The position numbers were made by a program, and so were the translations under genes. Positions 1 to 20,200 of a stretch of DNA of 64,000 nucleotides are shown in pieces; within the stretch, counting starts at the first letter, position 1, and each line of letters opens with the position of its first letter. Location of the stretch: contig NC_091093.1 of NCBI RefSeq assembly GCF_024713975.1, positions 18,783,501 through 18,847,500 on the forward strand. Reading direction: 5' to 3'. The DNA comes from Paralichthys olivaceus (Eukaryota; Chordata; Actinopteri; Pleuronectiformes; Paralichthyidae). The notes under the pieces are model-generated. The model was not told the DNA's origin and did not search any database. It was given only the letters and a program-made list of their open reading frames with translations.

Positions 1-7055
<7,055 letters not shown>

Positions 7056-8330
7056 ACACTGAGGTCATGTCACGAACATCACAGGCAGCGTGAGGTGGCG
7101 GAGACGTGACGACCCGCTCAACTCAGCTTTCACGTGTCTTTACATTTGGGGACCACCGAGAACAAAGTGCCTGGGAGCGGAGGATAGTCCATCCAACCTC
7201 TCCGCCCGTGACTCAGCAGCCGATCAGGCCAGTTCCACACTCTGCCTCGGTGGGAGTCAACACGTTCGTATGTGCCGTCAGCTCCCTCCTCTGTGCCTGC
7301 GACAGGGATGAAGTGAAGATGAGCTGACGTTTTAGCGGACTGCACTACCAAGGAGATGTTATCCTGCTTAAGCTGTTAACTAGATCAAAGCAATATCACT
7401 GGCCAATCAAACTGTGGGTTCAATATTAGACTTTTAAAATATAAAGAAAATAACCTTTTAGAGAATTTCTATCAGATATTTTACTACGAGGACAGGTTAT
7501 TGCTGCTTGAAAATGAACCGCCAAAAACTCAGATTTTAATGCACAACATCGAGAGGCAATTTGTTTGCACTTAGCTCTTAAGTATGCACTCCTTATCAAA
7601 TATAGATTTTCTAACAGATGCAGACGAGGCTAAAGACATTACTTTACAATGTACATATGACGTTTCCTCATGACATGACAAAAGGAAACGAATTTGCACA
7701 GAGTTCAAAAGAGTTACCTGACATTTTTCTATTTAAATAAGTGTTTTCTCTATTTTGTTGAAAGTGTAATGACTCCTCGATAACACATTTTGTCTTATGT
7801 AATGTAAATTATTATTTTTTATTAAAAGTGTAACTGTAAGTGTGGTGGCTATATGTTTATTTCTGTAAATACATGTGTGACACTTCATTTTATATACTGT
7901 ATGTACTGAACATAAGTATACTTTTCTAACCGTGATTCTAATGTGATCAACCAGTCTTTTTGATTTCTTTTTTAAATGTGTTGTGACTGGTGCAAAAAAC
8001 CTGAGTGGCCTGTTCCCTGTTTGTGATGAAAAGTTGTTCTGAAAATGGCGTTTGTGTTGTTCAGTTTGTCCAGACATGCTCTGTGTCTTAAGGGCTTTTC
8101 AAGAAGTAAATGAATATATCATGTAGGACATTGTGGTTTTCAGAGATCTTATCTGTTCTCTGTTTGTGTGACCTTATACAGTTTCATTAAAAAAGAAAAA
8201 CAAAACCTAAAATGAAACTATTCAAAGATGTCAGAAGCCTTTTTTCATTACTGTATCTTCGTACCATGTTTTGTGGTGATACTAATTTTTTTGAAAATAA
8301 ATCGAACATACTTGAAGCGACTCGCTGCCT
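7056..8330 (+). other. sbf2: SBF2 3' UTR and polyadenylation signals
   Basis: The region between the SBF2 stop and the likely cleavage site holds ATTAAA at 8186-8191 and canonical AATAAA at 8296-8301, followed by a GT-rich stretch. The end is approximate. AT-rich sequence dominates after 7400, as expected of a vertebrate 3' UTR. Confidence 0.5.
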
Positions 8331-8518
8331 GCGTTCTTGTTTTTACTTAATATCACAAGGTATGCTTATTTCCTGTCCTTGCCAAGTAGTGCAAAAGTGA
8401 TGGAAGAAAAATACAGATGCTTCACTGGAATAAAAGTAGGAATACATCAGTGTAAAATTACTTTTTAACAAAATCATACAAAACATTTACAATAACTATA
8501 ATACTAAATAAATATTAT

Positions 8519-8526
<8 letters not shown>

Positions 8527-8554
<28 letters not shown>
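8527..8554. repeat. (TA)n microsatellite
   Basis: This is an uninterrupted TA dinucleotide run of about 28 bp. It is followed by a short duplicated unit that pairs an (AT)n stretch with TTGAACAA. Confidence 0.9.
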
Positions 8555-9765
8555 TGAACAATATATATATTGAACAAACAATACCCCCCCACTCATCCAC
8601 ACACATACTAACAGAGGAAAAACAAACATTAATCTCTTAAATTTAAATTTTAGAAACTAAACATCCTCAATGAAAGAGTTTCAGAGTTGTCTTGGTATAC
8701 TTGTATACTTGCACACGCCTTGCAAATCATGTTACTTTTTTTAACCCCGATTTAAAAATTAAAACCGTTTGTGTCTTATTGAATATAAAGATAAAGATGT
8801 TTATATTGTAGATAGATGTTATTAAGTCATTAACCTGCACAACAGGAAGTGAACACTCTCGAGGTCGTGCCTCAGCTCCTCTGTTTGGTTCAGGTCTGGG
8901 CTCTGAAACTTTTTCTTAGTTTGAAGTCATTCTGCACATTTACCTTGATGTTCTTGGACATTCCCTGCCTCAGCCGGCAGACGTCCATCCTGACATTATC
9001 CGGCTGATCCTTTGATAATCTTGGGAATTTATTTTCCCCTCGATGCTGTCCAGGCCCAGAGGAAGAAACGCAGCCCTCAGATCACAATGCTCCCTCCACT
9101 GTACTTCACACTTTTCCTGTTGGTATGCAACAACATTTTCACCCTAAGTGTAGCCCTGCATATTCTTCACAAACGATGCCTCCTTTGCTCCATCAACCAG
9201 AAGCATTTTCCCTGCAGTGTTGTCTAGTGTCAGGCTGCTCTTCGGAAAACTTCAATTGAGCACTGATGGGGTTTTTTTGGAGGGCATAGACACCATTCCT
9301 GGTCAATGATTTGTGTTTTTGTAGACTCATAAACAGAGATGTGAAAAAGCTTCTCTGGGCTTTTTATGTCACCAAGTGTCTTTGTAGCTGGGCGCCTGCT
9401 TGTAGGGAGAATAACCACAGAATGAATTCATCTCTGTTTACAGACAGTTGGTCTGACTGTGCGCGTATAAATACGTGAACTCCATAAGAGGCCTTTGTGA
9501 CCCCTTAAATCAACAGCTCTCATGTGTAAGTCGTTTAAGAGAAGATTGAGTTCAGTTACGAGGAGATGGAGAGTAGATTTTCAGATGTGAGTACACAACT
9601 CCAGCAGGTTTCACAATATGAATGAAAATCAATGCAAGATAAAATTATTAACTCTCAAACTTGAATGGCGCTCAGTAAATGACACACAATCATAGATATC
9701 AGTGCGTAACTAAGACCGATTTTCTGGGAAATTGGTGAAAATGCCAAAAATGTCTCTCAATGCTG

Positions 9766-9966
9766 AAGGTTCAGTGTGTAGAATTTAGTGACATCTAGTG
9801 GTGAAGTTGCATGTTGCAGCTGAATGCCCCTCACCTCACCCTCCCCTTCCAAACATGAAAGAGAACCTGTGGTGAACTTCAGTTGTCATAAAAACTCGAA
9901 AGGTTTAGTGAGTCCAGTCTGGAGTACTGTAAAAAAACAAAACATGGCGGCCTCCGTAGAGAGGAC
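9766..9966 (+). mobile_element. TIR family A MITE, copy 1 (5' part)
   Basis: The copy begins AAGGTTCAGTGTGTAGAATT and includes GACATCTAGTGGTGAAGTTG, AAGAGAACCTGTGG-type sequence and CATGGCGGCCTCCGTAGAGA. Copies 2 and 3 (19230-19503, 51721-52016) share the interior and end with TTACACACTGGACCTTT-like sequence, the reverse complement of this start. That makes it a non-autonomous terminal-inverted-repeat element. This copy appears to lose its 3' end after 9966. Confidence 0.6.
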
Positions 9967-11671
9967 ACACTCCAGAAAGTGACCACACCACACCACATCC
10001 TTCCACCAGGTTTCATGGTAAACTAGACCTGTGCCAACATTTAACGGATTCTTTCTTGTGTTTGTGTTGTGTTTTGTGATTTTTTGCTTCTTGTGAAATG
10101 AAGTGGCTGGAAAATAATTGTTTGCCATTTGTGCAAATGTGATTGAATGCAAAGTATTTTCAGAGGTCAGAGTTAAATCTGTCACTCCTGAGGTCAGGGC
10201 TCGGGGTAACAAGGTTGGAGACTCTTGTTATGTTGGAACGCAGGACACAACATTTCTAACAGCCATGTTTTTCTGGCCTGTTGTGAACGCTTCATCTTTA
10301 ATAAAGATTTTCTCTGAATGAAAGGTAATGAAACACCACAGCAGCTCTGAGCCAACAAACGGGCTTGGAGAAGATGATGATGGGTGTCTCACTTTCCAGC
10401 AATGAATATCAGCCCCAGCTCAGGCTCTGTGGCGCCTGGTTGGCGGTGCTGAGCAGGGGCTCTCATGGCCGAAGGGAGGTTTGTCTCTGAGAGGAAACTT
10501 GACGGTCAGGGGACGAGCAGAGGGGCCTTCTCTGGGAGGGAGGCCGTGGTTGTTTGTCCCTCAGTGTTCTCTCCCTGCTTGCACTGGCAGCAGGTGCAGA
10601 GCTGCAGCAGTTCAGCTTCTTGGCAGAGCCTCTGGCTGTTCTCGCCATATTTAGCCTCCTGCTATCGCTCTTGCACAGAGATTAGGACCCCCAAGCACAA
10701 ACAGAGGAGGATGCAGGGGACGTTATTCTGCAGGAATGTGTGGAATGACTTGACAGGAATCATTTCATCCAGAGATAGGAATGTTGGTTTGGCCGTTCTC
10801 TCCAGTTATTGATTTCATATAGCTACGCTGCTCTGACTGGATCACATCGCAACACATTCAAGCAAATGATTAATCTACAAGTTTTAGGGGATGAAAATCG
10901 GAGCTGTTGCACAACCATGATTTGGGCGAGATTGGCGCCTCTGAAAGTGATTTGTCTTCTTGAAGTCGGACACAAATGGGTGATGAAAGTGTCTGTTACA
11001 CCTCAGAGCAGCCGTGCTTTGAAGAAACGCTGTGCGGCTGTGATCTTGTGTAACTTGGCCAAACGTTTCTCCTGAGTTCGGTGTGATTAGTCTTGGTTGG
11101 CTGGAAGTGTGCTGCTCTCACATAAAACAGACAAATCAGACGCAGCCTATAAATTCAAGATTGCACGTATCTGTTGCTCTTGGACCCTGTGCTCTTCATG
11201 TACAGTCACAGCTGCAGTCAATGCCTTTCCGCAGCCCCCTCCACCTCTAAAAAATACTCCACTGACAGATGATGCTGATTTATTTCGTTGGACCTTCAAA
11301 TCCTATTATCCATGTAGCCCTGCACTTTCCATTTCCTGGGTGCCTCTGCATTCTGTTGGTTCCCCCGTCGCTGGGGGCCCTTCAGTGTCAGCGGGCACCT
11401 GCTCCAAAATTCATTGCAACAACTCCAAGCGCTGATCTCACTCACTCGACACACATCATCGGGTCCCACCCTAGAAACTGGGATGATGTCAGCTGCCTGC
11501 AGCACATGGGGGTCTATTTGGGAGATTTTCAAATGCATGAGCTCCAGATGATCTTATCTGGACACCGCTCATCCATGAACAGAAAAGCACAATTACACAT
11601 TTGATTTATTGCTAGAGGGGGTGGCAGTGAAGGAGGGGGGGTTCAAAAGTTTGCATTTATGCCTTTCTCCT

Positions 11672-11686
11672 TGACTCAGTGACTCA
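11672..11686. promoter_or_regulatory. Tandem AP-1-like site
   Basis: Two TGACTCA heptamers occur 8 bp apart (11672-11678 and 11680-11686), making the direct repeat TGACTCAGTGACTCAG. TGACTCA is the consensus AP-1 (Fos/Jun) or small-Maf half-site. Function is inferred from sequence only. Confidence 0.35.
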
Positions 11687-13266
11687 GTCCCCAGTATCTC
11701 TGCAGCTAAACCCAGAGTCCATCCCAACATGTGAACGTTCGGGGCTATGAGCCCAGAAAACAGGCATCTGCCTGACATTTTTTCACCAGGAGACAATCAT
11801 AAATGTTCCAGCTTCAGTTCAGCTTCCACGAGGATATTTTGGACAGGAATTAGATGAATCTGTTACGGGCGTTAGTGTATTTTTCGGACACATGGCGTGA
11901 GGGTGAGACAGCTAGAGATATCCTTTTTACGGAATGTCGAGGGCTTGTGCAATTTAGCTACGGAGATTAGAAACTCCCAATTCTGAGAAGTGTTTAACTG
12001 CATTTTTTTCTCCAATTGCTGGATATAAATACTGCTTATAGGGGAAACGTGTACAGCAGAACGATTTATCGTACACTCCAGAGTGACTATTCAAGACAAA
12101 CACTGCGCTGAGTTAGTTTGTTTGAAACGTTTTTCATATTGTTTATTGTATTTAATGCATTTAATGTTGTCTTGGGGCAGCAATTAAAGAATTGTTGCTC
12201 ATACAAACAGGAGAATCTATGTAGATTACTTGATCTGTTCTGGTGATGAAGCACATTCCGGGTTATAGTATTGGATTAAAGATATGGACAATAAGTCTCA
12301 ACATGTGATCTTATCAGAAACCCGCAAGTATAAAGAGATCTGCATGGTGCGGCCTGTTAACTCGGGGTATGAATGCAGGTTCTTATCTCATCTCCTGCTC
12401 TGACAACCCTGAACTCAACTTGAACCGTCTCTTTGATTCCAGGGACAAATAAAGGTGGTTTGAGAAGTCTTGTCATCAGAAACTGAAGACTCTCGTTGTG
12501 CGGGCTGGATGGTAGACACGAGACGAACAAGTACCCACAGCCGATAGTTGCAGCCCGTTGTTCCTGTAACCTTGTCTTTATCTTCTCACTGAGACGTGAG
12601 GGAGGGGATGACAAAACGTGTGCACGAGAACAGTCGTCCTTTGTTGCACAAACTGGTTTGTTTGTGCAGCAAAACTGACGCCTGGAGGCTGTGTGTCACG
12701 TGCATCAAGTGAGATGAATCTTGTTTCGTGATAACTAAAACAATGACGTCATATTGTACAACACACACAGACCTTTCAAACAAATAGGTAACTATGGACA
12801 CGCAGCTCCAACCTTTCCTCTCTGTTAGCTGCTGATTCCAAACACTGATGTGATACTGGTGCTCTCATATTCCAGATTAAAGATCTGCTCGCCAGTGTGA
12901 GGAGCTCGTTGAAGGATTCTGAGGTAACATGAGGTCAGTGAGGGCTGTGGCTCTAAAAGCTGAATCACAGTGTATGAATGAATGTAACAAAGAGACTGTT
13001 TTTAATGCGGATCGGACACATTGTGGCTGAAACCTGATCTGCTGATACTCATCCTCCAGATTGAATTTGTGAATCACTACAGGTTACAACAAAGCTTTCT
13101 GCAAAACATGAGACAGATGATCAACTACTTAAAGTACAAGGCCGATAGTCTTTTGTTTGTTTTCTGGCTCTCAACAAAACCAGTGAAAAGTTGAATTGGT
13201 GATTAATTGATTCAACTCACAAGTTTTTTTTTTTGTCTGTGTATCTGAGGCCTCAGACCTCACTGT

Positions 13267-13610
13267 AGCTGTGTCTCAATTCGGGGGCTGCGTCCTTCTG
13301 AGACTGCATTTCTCCCAACTCCAGTGGGTGGATCCTTACTGGCACAAAATATCCCATGATTCATTGTGCTTCTGTGACAAACTGTTTGCTAAAGAGTTGA
13401 TGCAGCAAAAAGCAAGGCAAAAATGTATTTTTGAATTGTAAGTAAAAAATTTCTTTTCAATGTTTTAAACAACCAAAGAACTTTTTTTCATGCGTAGCTC
13501 TGTTACTAGGTGATGTCTGTAAGCTGGTGAAGAAGACTAGACCATCTCATTTCGGTTCAGCCAAAGACTGGGTCCTCCAAGGGATGCAGCCCCTGAACTG
13601 AGACACAGCT
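13267..13610. mobile_element. hAT-like MITE with terminal inverted repeats
   Basis: The left end reads AGCTGTGTCTCAATTCGGGG and the right end is its imperfect reverse complement (...CCCCTGAACTGAGACACAGCT), about 25 of 29 terminal positions pairing. The element is about 344 bp with no coding capacity. GTGTCTCAATTC...GGCTGCGTCC is typical of short hAT-derived repeats in fish. Target-site duplications could not be fixed. Confidence 0.6.
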
Positions 13611-15099
13611 TGTGCCACAGACTCAATCACTATAATCTCCAACAAAACTTCCAGAAACAAAGTCCAGCTGCTTTAGAAATGATTGTTCCTTTTGACCTCC
13701 AGCATGGAGGTTATGTTTTCACCCCTGTCCAGTTGCTTGTTGTTTAGACCATTTAGAAGCAAGATAACACAAAAACATCTGAAAAGATTACAGAGAAAAA
13801 TTGGTGGAAAGATGTGATATGGGTCAGGGAAGAACCCATGAAGTGTTGGTGCATATCCAGATCAGGAGGCCTTGTGCTCTACTGAGAACCGTTCTAGTTG
13901 AGAAATAAACTATGTACCCGTGACCTATTTTTTTAAGATGTGCGTCCTCAGAAACAAATAGTTTTGGGGTTGAGTGCTACTGACATGATGGTGAGAATAA
14001 TATTCCTCCATAAGGACCCTGCAACATCTGGACAACATGGCTGTTTTTATGAATACCTCACACTCACAAGTACACTCAGCACCCTCAGTTAGAAAGCTGA
14101 AACTAGCATCATGACACAGAGGCAGAGACACAACGGGGCTCCTAAAAATATATATCCCGTGGATAATAAAGACAGTGTTTGCAGGGTGTCGGGGTCTCGT
14201 TGCTGAAAGCTCCAGCTCACTGACCGGACATGGAGGTGATCATGTCACAAAAAGTTGAAGGTTGTCTTTACTTGCACACACACTCTGTGAAATGACGGGA
14301 CCTTCTGAGTCAGTTATTGTTGTAAAAAATAAATGGTGTTTTATTATTTTTTTTATCATCTTAGTTAAGGCTTTATCAAACGCTGCTCACTCATCTTTAC
14401 CAAAAAACAAAACCAGCTACAGTGGAACACGTCTCTACTAGATATTTTACTGGATCTTAGTAAAATGATGCTCCATAGTTTCACTGGTTTACAACAAGTC
14501 GATATCAAAGCACAAAAGCATCTATTTTAAAACACATGATCACTCAGCTCTTATCCAGCACATCCCACGTTATCAGCCAGATGTTCTTCCCTTCATCAGA
14601 GCGGTGTCTGAGAACACAGCCTCAGGAATGGAAGGACAGTACGTTTGTCAAAGAGAGGAGGAGATTTGAGATGTGGAGGAGCTGCTCCACTTAACTCCAA
14701 TAGGGTTCTGCAGAATCTACTACATTTATTTCTTTACAGTAAAATTATTGGAATTGTAGCTCTTGGGTGGATGTGTTCAAGTGCAGAGACACTTTGAAAA
14801 CATTGTGTTTTGAAGTAGTCTGCACAGTTAGTTTGAAATAATACAGAATCCAATGGCTTGTATTAAGAGATTCATGTACAACCTTTTAAACCATCAATTT
14901 GTATTTGTTGGAATGTTGAGAAAGGAAATGTTGACTCTGTATTTGTGCTCACAGAATGAAGGAATTGATTATAGCAATGTTCTGTATTCATAGTAGGTGG
15001 AATATTGGTAACGGAAACAGCCTCAGACACCAACCTGATGAAGTCATGATAAATGTTTGGGATAAACCGCTGTGTACTGGAGCAGAGCTTCCACCCTGT

Positions 15100-15589
15100 T
15101 TTATTTTTTGATGGACAGAAACAAACTCTTTGCTGTGAGCATGCACACAATATGAAAACATGGCAAAAAAGTTAAATTAAACATGAACTAACTAAAATGA
15201 CCAAAGAAAAATATAAACCAAGCAAAAATAAAAGTGTTAAAGCAAAATAATCTTAATCACTTTGTGATAATCTGTGGATGAATTTAGCTTAATTGTGATA
15301 GATGGTTGAGATGTCATCACATGACCCTTCATCACTAGAAAAAAGGAAGAAAGTGATTAAAGATTATTTTGTCTATGGTCATGCTTTTTTTAGGTTGAAA
15401 ATAATTTTTGAAAGGCCAAATGATGGAATGTAGTTAATCCAAACTGTACATTTAAAATAACCCAGAAAGAATGACTGAAATATTATTTTTGCAGTTATCA
15501 TGTGGCTCAGTAGGTTCACATTATAAAAGCTCTGAGATGTGATGGTTTGGGCTCCACCGTTAGTTTCAGTCACTGATCATGGTGAGTGT
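15100..15589 (-). other. swap70: SWAP70 3' UTR with first canonical poly(A) signal
   Basis: Reading down from the stop at 15590, the first canonical AATAAA on the minus strand is at 15105-15100 (TTTATT on +). That gives a 3' UTR of roughly 500 nt. Further candidates lie near 14724 and 14340, so longer forms are possible. Confidence 0.4.
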
Positions 15590-17139
15590 TCACTGAGCCT
15601 GAGGCCCCTGGTTCTTTCTCTCCTGCCACGACTTCTTCCTCATCTCCAGCTCTGCATCAGTGAACGATGCTGGACCCCAGTTGGTGATTCTCTGAGGTGC
15701 TTTATCACCTGAAACACCAGGAGAGCCGATCAGTATCTTTTAACAAATGTGGGGGAAAAAATACTGATAAAAAAAATGTCTCTTTGCTGTTTTTCTTTTA
15801 TTCGTGAGTCACTTTGGATTTGAACACTGACCTAACTGGTGTTTGGATGCATTGAGACTGGTAATAAGTCTGAAGTGAACCAGAGAATTATGAGTGGACT
15901 GAGTTGGAGCCAAGTGAGCACAGGAGCAAAGTACTTTGCTGCACTCTTGTGTTTATACAGGGTTTCTGCAGTATTCCCCAGGTTCAATTCAAGACTTTTA
16001 ATATTGCATGTTACCCTTTCAGTACTTCAGTGTAGTTATCGTTACCACCAGTAATTATTGTCAAACAATAGATGATTATTAAACTTACAAAAATACTTAT
16101 TTAAAGTTAAACTTAGGACTATTTAATACCGCCTGTAACTGCAAAACTGTACATTTATGAATTTACTATAAACCACAGGCCCCACCCTACCTGGCTGGAT
16201 GAGACGCACCAGCCCCTCATGTTTGGCCACCTTGTCTTTCCAGGTCTTTGTCTTGTTAGCCGCTCCCTCAAGCTTCCTCGATACCTCCTGTATATGAGAA
16301 AGAGGGTTGGATTCATGTGAGCTGAACCAGTGTTTAGTCTTCTACCTTACACAGCTCCTTCAAATTCATTGTTTTTATTATTAATAGTTATATATGTGCT
16401 GGAATATTCACATATATATATCATACACTACACATTGTAGCACTAACGTGATGGAGTCTCATATATTTGTTGTGATGAATATTTTCAATAAATAAATATG
16501 GGTAGAAAAGTTGAGTTAGTTGTGTCACCAGATACTTGACCACAGCTTAGAGTCAGGTAAAAAAGTAGATTAAAACCATTTTTGATCTGAAGGGACAATA
16601 AAACTAAAATCAATGGATCTTTATGAACTTCCAGGTGAGTCCTGACCTCATACTGCTCCAGTGCTCCCTGCCGCTCCCTCTGCAGGCTCTCCAGCTGCAG
16701 CATGGCTGTCTGCAGCTCTCTCTCCTTGGCCTGCTGCTGGGCCACCAGCTCCTGCTTCTCAGCCTCAGTCTGAGACAGCGCCCTCTGCTGCTGCAGGTGG
16801 ATCAGCTCCAGCTCTGCCCTCTTGGTTGCCTCCTCCTCCAGCAGCCTGCAAGGGAATACAGCAGGGTTACTTCACGTTGGACACGAACAAAAGGAGAACA
16901 TATAAAAATTATACTTCCTGTGTGTGTGTGTGCGTGTGTGTGCGTGTGTGCGTGCGTGCGTGAGACCTGGCCTGCAGTTTTCGCATGGCCTCTTCGTCCT
17001 GCTTGGCCTGCCTCTCGTCCTCTAAGGCCTCCTCCAGGCGGTGGTACATGTCCTCCAGCTCCCGGACGCGCTGCAGGTACTGCTCCAGCTCACTGGACTT
17101 CTGTGCCACCTGCTCCTCCATCTGCTGATGCACCTGAGC

Positions 17140-17210
<71 letters not shown>

Positions 17211-20200
17211 CATCACTTATCACTCATCTCCTACAGACAACTGTACTCGCAGTGCCTTGAACTGAGCCAACATCTGGAAATTATCTGAAAATCTTCACAT
17301 TCCGCACTGAATCTACATTCCCTTACATGGCATTTATCCTTAGTCATAAATTATGATGATGATTAACAGTCAGTGCATCTGACACTTGTGTAAAAGATGA
17401 CTCGACATCATGGGATCTATGATTAAAACTATTTTTAGCTTGTTTCCTGGAAGGACAGAACCACAGACGGATGATGATGACGACTTCATCACAAGATAAA
17501 AACTTCAGTTCATTTTCATTCTGACCCTTTGACAGGACCTTGTAATGTGCAGTTTATCGCCCTGCAGAGTTGTGGGAGGCACAGTGGTTACCATTTTCTC
17601 TCTCTCCAGGTCCATCCTGTAGCGGTCCTGTAGGTCTAACTGAGTCTTATTCCTCCTGCTCTCCTCTAACGCTGCTTTGGCCGCGGCCTCCTCCATTTTC
17701 TGCGAAGCACAAAAGTAGAAAGACGTGTCACCTCTTTGCTTGACTGGAGTTGTAACCAGGCTGGTAACAAACAAGACTTAGAACAGAAACTTGGCTTTGT
17801 TACATGTTATTTATCAGTAACAATCTGTATTAGTTTAAAAAAAAAAAAGCCATCTGGCAGAGATAAAGGAGAAGTGAGAAGACTTCAATAATCTGTTGCA
17901 ATTCTGAAACGACAGACTTCACACATGTGGTCGTCTAATAGATGCAGGTGTCCCTGATTCATACAAAATTACTTTGCATAGCAGGTTTTACTTCCTTGTT
18001 CTTTGTGAACTTTCTGTTGCATCGCGTGTGTGTGCATGTGTGTGCATGTGTGTGCATGTGTGTGCATGTGTGTGCGTGTGTGTGCGTGTGTGTGCGTGTG
18101 TGTGCGTGTGTGTGCGTGTGTGTGCGTGCGTGTGCGTGCGTGTGCGTGCGTGTGCGTGCATGTGCGTGCGTGTGTGTGCGTGTGTGTGTGTGCGTGTGTG
18201 TGCGTCAACTGTCCATAGTGGAGCACAATATCTCTCAGAATGTTTTCTCTGTTTGTTTTTAACAAAAATGAAAAAAGCAGACCTGTGCTGAGGTGTGATA
18301 ACTTTCACTTTTTATGTTGTAGGAGTTAAACGTGGAGCAGTACCTTCCTCATGACCTCCAGCTCTCTCTGTTTGTGCTCATTGGCCGCCTGGAGCCGCTT
18401 CATCTTCTCCACCAGCTCCTCCTCCTCTGCCTGCTGCCTCTGCCGCAGCTCCCTGCGCCTCAGCCGCGCCTCACGGTGAGGAGACGACAGCCCCAACCTC
18501 AGCAGCTGGATGCACGTTTGAATGGCTGCCGCAAAGTGAGAGGAGAACCACTGACTGATTTAACCTCCACAAGAATCTGACATGTTGGATCCGTAACCAC
18601 GACATTCAAAAATGACTCATCGTTACCTTGAATCCATTCCTGCTTCTTCTTTTTATCTGATGCGCTGATTTCAAAGCTTTTGTTGATGCACTTGATGATG
18701 AAAAGGCATTTCTTCCCATCTTTATCAGGCAGAGACTGACGGAGAAAAAGATAACAAGGCTGCATCTGTCACTTTATACCAAATGTGAAAATCCTTGTGA
18801 GACAGTCATTTAGAAACCAAAGAGGCCTTCAAATGATTCAGTCAACACAGTGTAGCTGATGTATTTTATATTACACATTGAAAATAAACAATGCTTTCTC
18901 ACCTCCACATAGCAGTTTATGTCCAAAATGATGTTTCCTTTCTTCTCCAGAAGATCCTCACAGACGTAGTACGACAGCGAGTTAGGTTGAAGGACAAACC
19001 AGCGCTCAGTCCAGTTCTTCCTCTTGTGGCCCTTTTTCATCATGTATCCCTTTAAATCACAGAGTGGAGTTCAACACAAACACCACACTGACTGAATTAG
19101 TGCCTTAATAAAACTATACTTAGATAATTCACTACAAACAAGGAGAGGTCCCTTATCTCACAAGACAATGTCACTGTTCTGTGAAAACCTGTCAAATCAT
19201 TTGAAAAAAGTGAAGTAAATAATGGTAGTCTAACAATAGAATGTATCAGTTGTCATTAAAAACTCAAAAGGTGTTTAGTTTGTTCAGTCTGGACTAATGT
19301 AAAAAACATGGCGGCGTCTGTAGAGAGGGTCCCCTAGATGAAAATATAAAGTATTTAAATATAAAGGGCCTTTTCTGGGGTAAAGAAAACTACAATTCAT
19401 ACAATTTAGATGAAAAGAACTAGTGAACACATCATGAGGATTATTCTACATTACATTTCTGCCAATAGTTCTCTTTCACCTAAGTCTTACACACTGGACT
19501 ATTAAAATGATATTTTTAAATTATTTTATATTAAATATTCTAGACCTGAGTGTGGATTTGGTTCATGTTCAGTACAAACAGGAGCCATATTTGAAAAGTG
19601 AGGCAAAAAAAAGTCAAAACAACAAACAATAGCTGCTCTTTATAAAGCATGCAGTTTATGCACAAATGGAGGAAACATATCTTAGTCTAAAGAGATCAAC
19701 ATCCAGTCAGACCTGTTTGAGCACATCCAGTATGAGTTCCTGGTAGACCTCATTGATGCCCAGGGACAGGGTCTGCTGGTTCATGCCCTTGCTGAAGTAC
19801 CCCAACCCCACCAGTTCAATCAGCTCCCAGGCAGTCAGGCAGTTCTCGGTGCTCAGCTGCAGCTTGTAATCTGCAAACTTCTCCTCACTCCATTCGCTCC
19901 CCATGGCCTCAAGCAGCTTACGCAGAAAGTATTCAATCTAAGAAGATGGATGTGATGTAATGGTGGTAAAATATCAACCTTTAATTTTAAACTGTTTTCT
20001 GTTTGGTAACAACTATTTCTCACCTCTTCAATGACGATGACCAGTGGGTACTTGTCTTCTGACAGAAAGTTGAAAATGCACCAGACTTTGAAAGCATCGT
20101 CCTGTGTGATGAGTAGATGTTTGGTGCAGATTTTTTTCATGAAACACAGGGTCCAGCACATCTTGTTAAACTCCTGCACGTCAAAATCCTCCCGCACCTG

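Larger units (their letters stand above)
8331..15099. other. SBF2-SWAP70 intergenic region (convergent genes)
   Basis: SBF2 (+) and SWAP70 (-) point toward each other across this gap. No open frame here shows a domain, splice structure or family match. It contains a TA microsatellite, one copy of TIR family A, one hAT-like TIR element and a tandem AP-1-like site. The stretch 10300-12700 is relatively GC-rich and not obviously repetitive, but nothing specific could be assigned to it. Confidence 0.55.

Noticed and set aside
16623..17288. 221-codon plus-strand open frame
   Set aside because: It is antisense to SWAP70 exons 9-10 and runs through the (AC)n microsatellite, giving poly-HT. It is an artefact of GC-rich coding sequence and a repeat.
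17942..18308. Cysteine/valine-rich and histidine/threonine-rich open frames on both strands
   Set aside because: All derive from the TG/CG minisatellite in SWAP70 intron 7.
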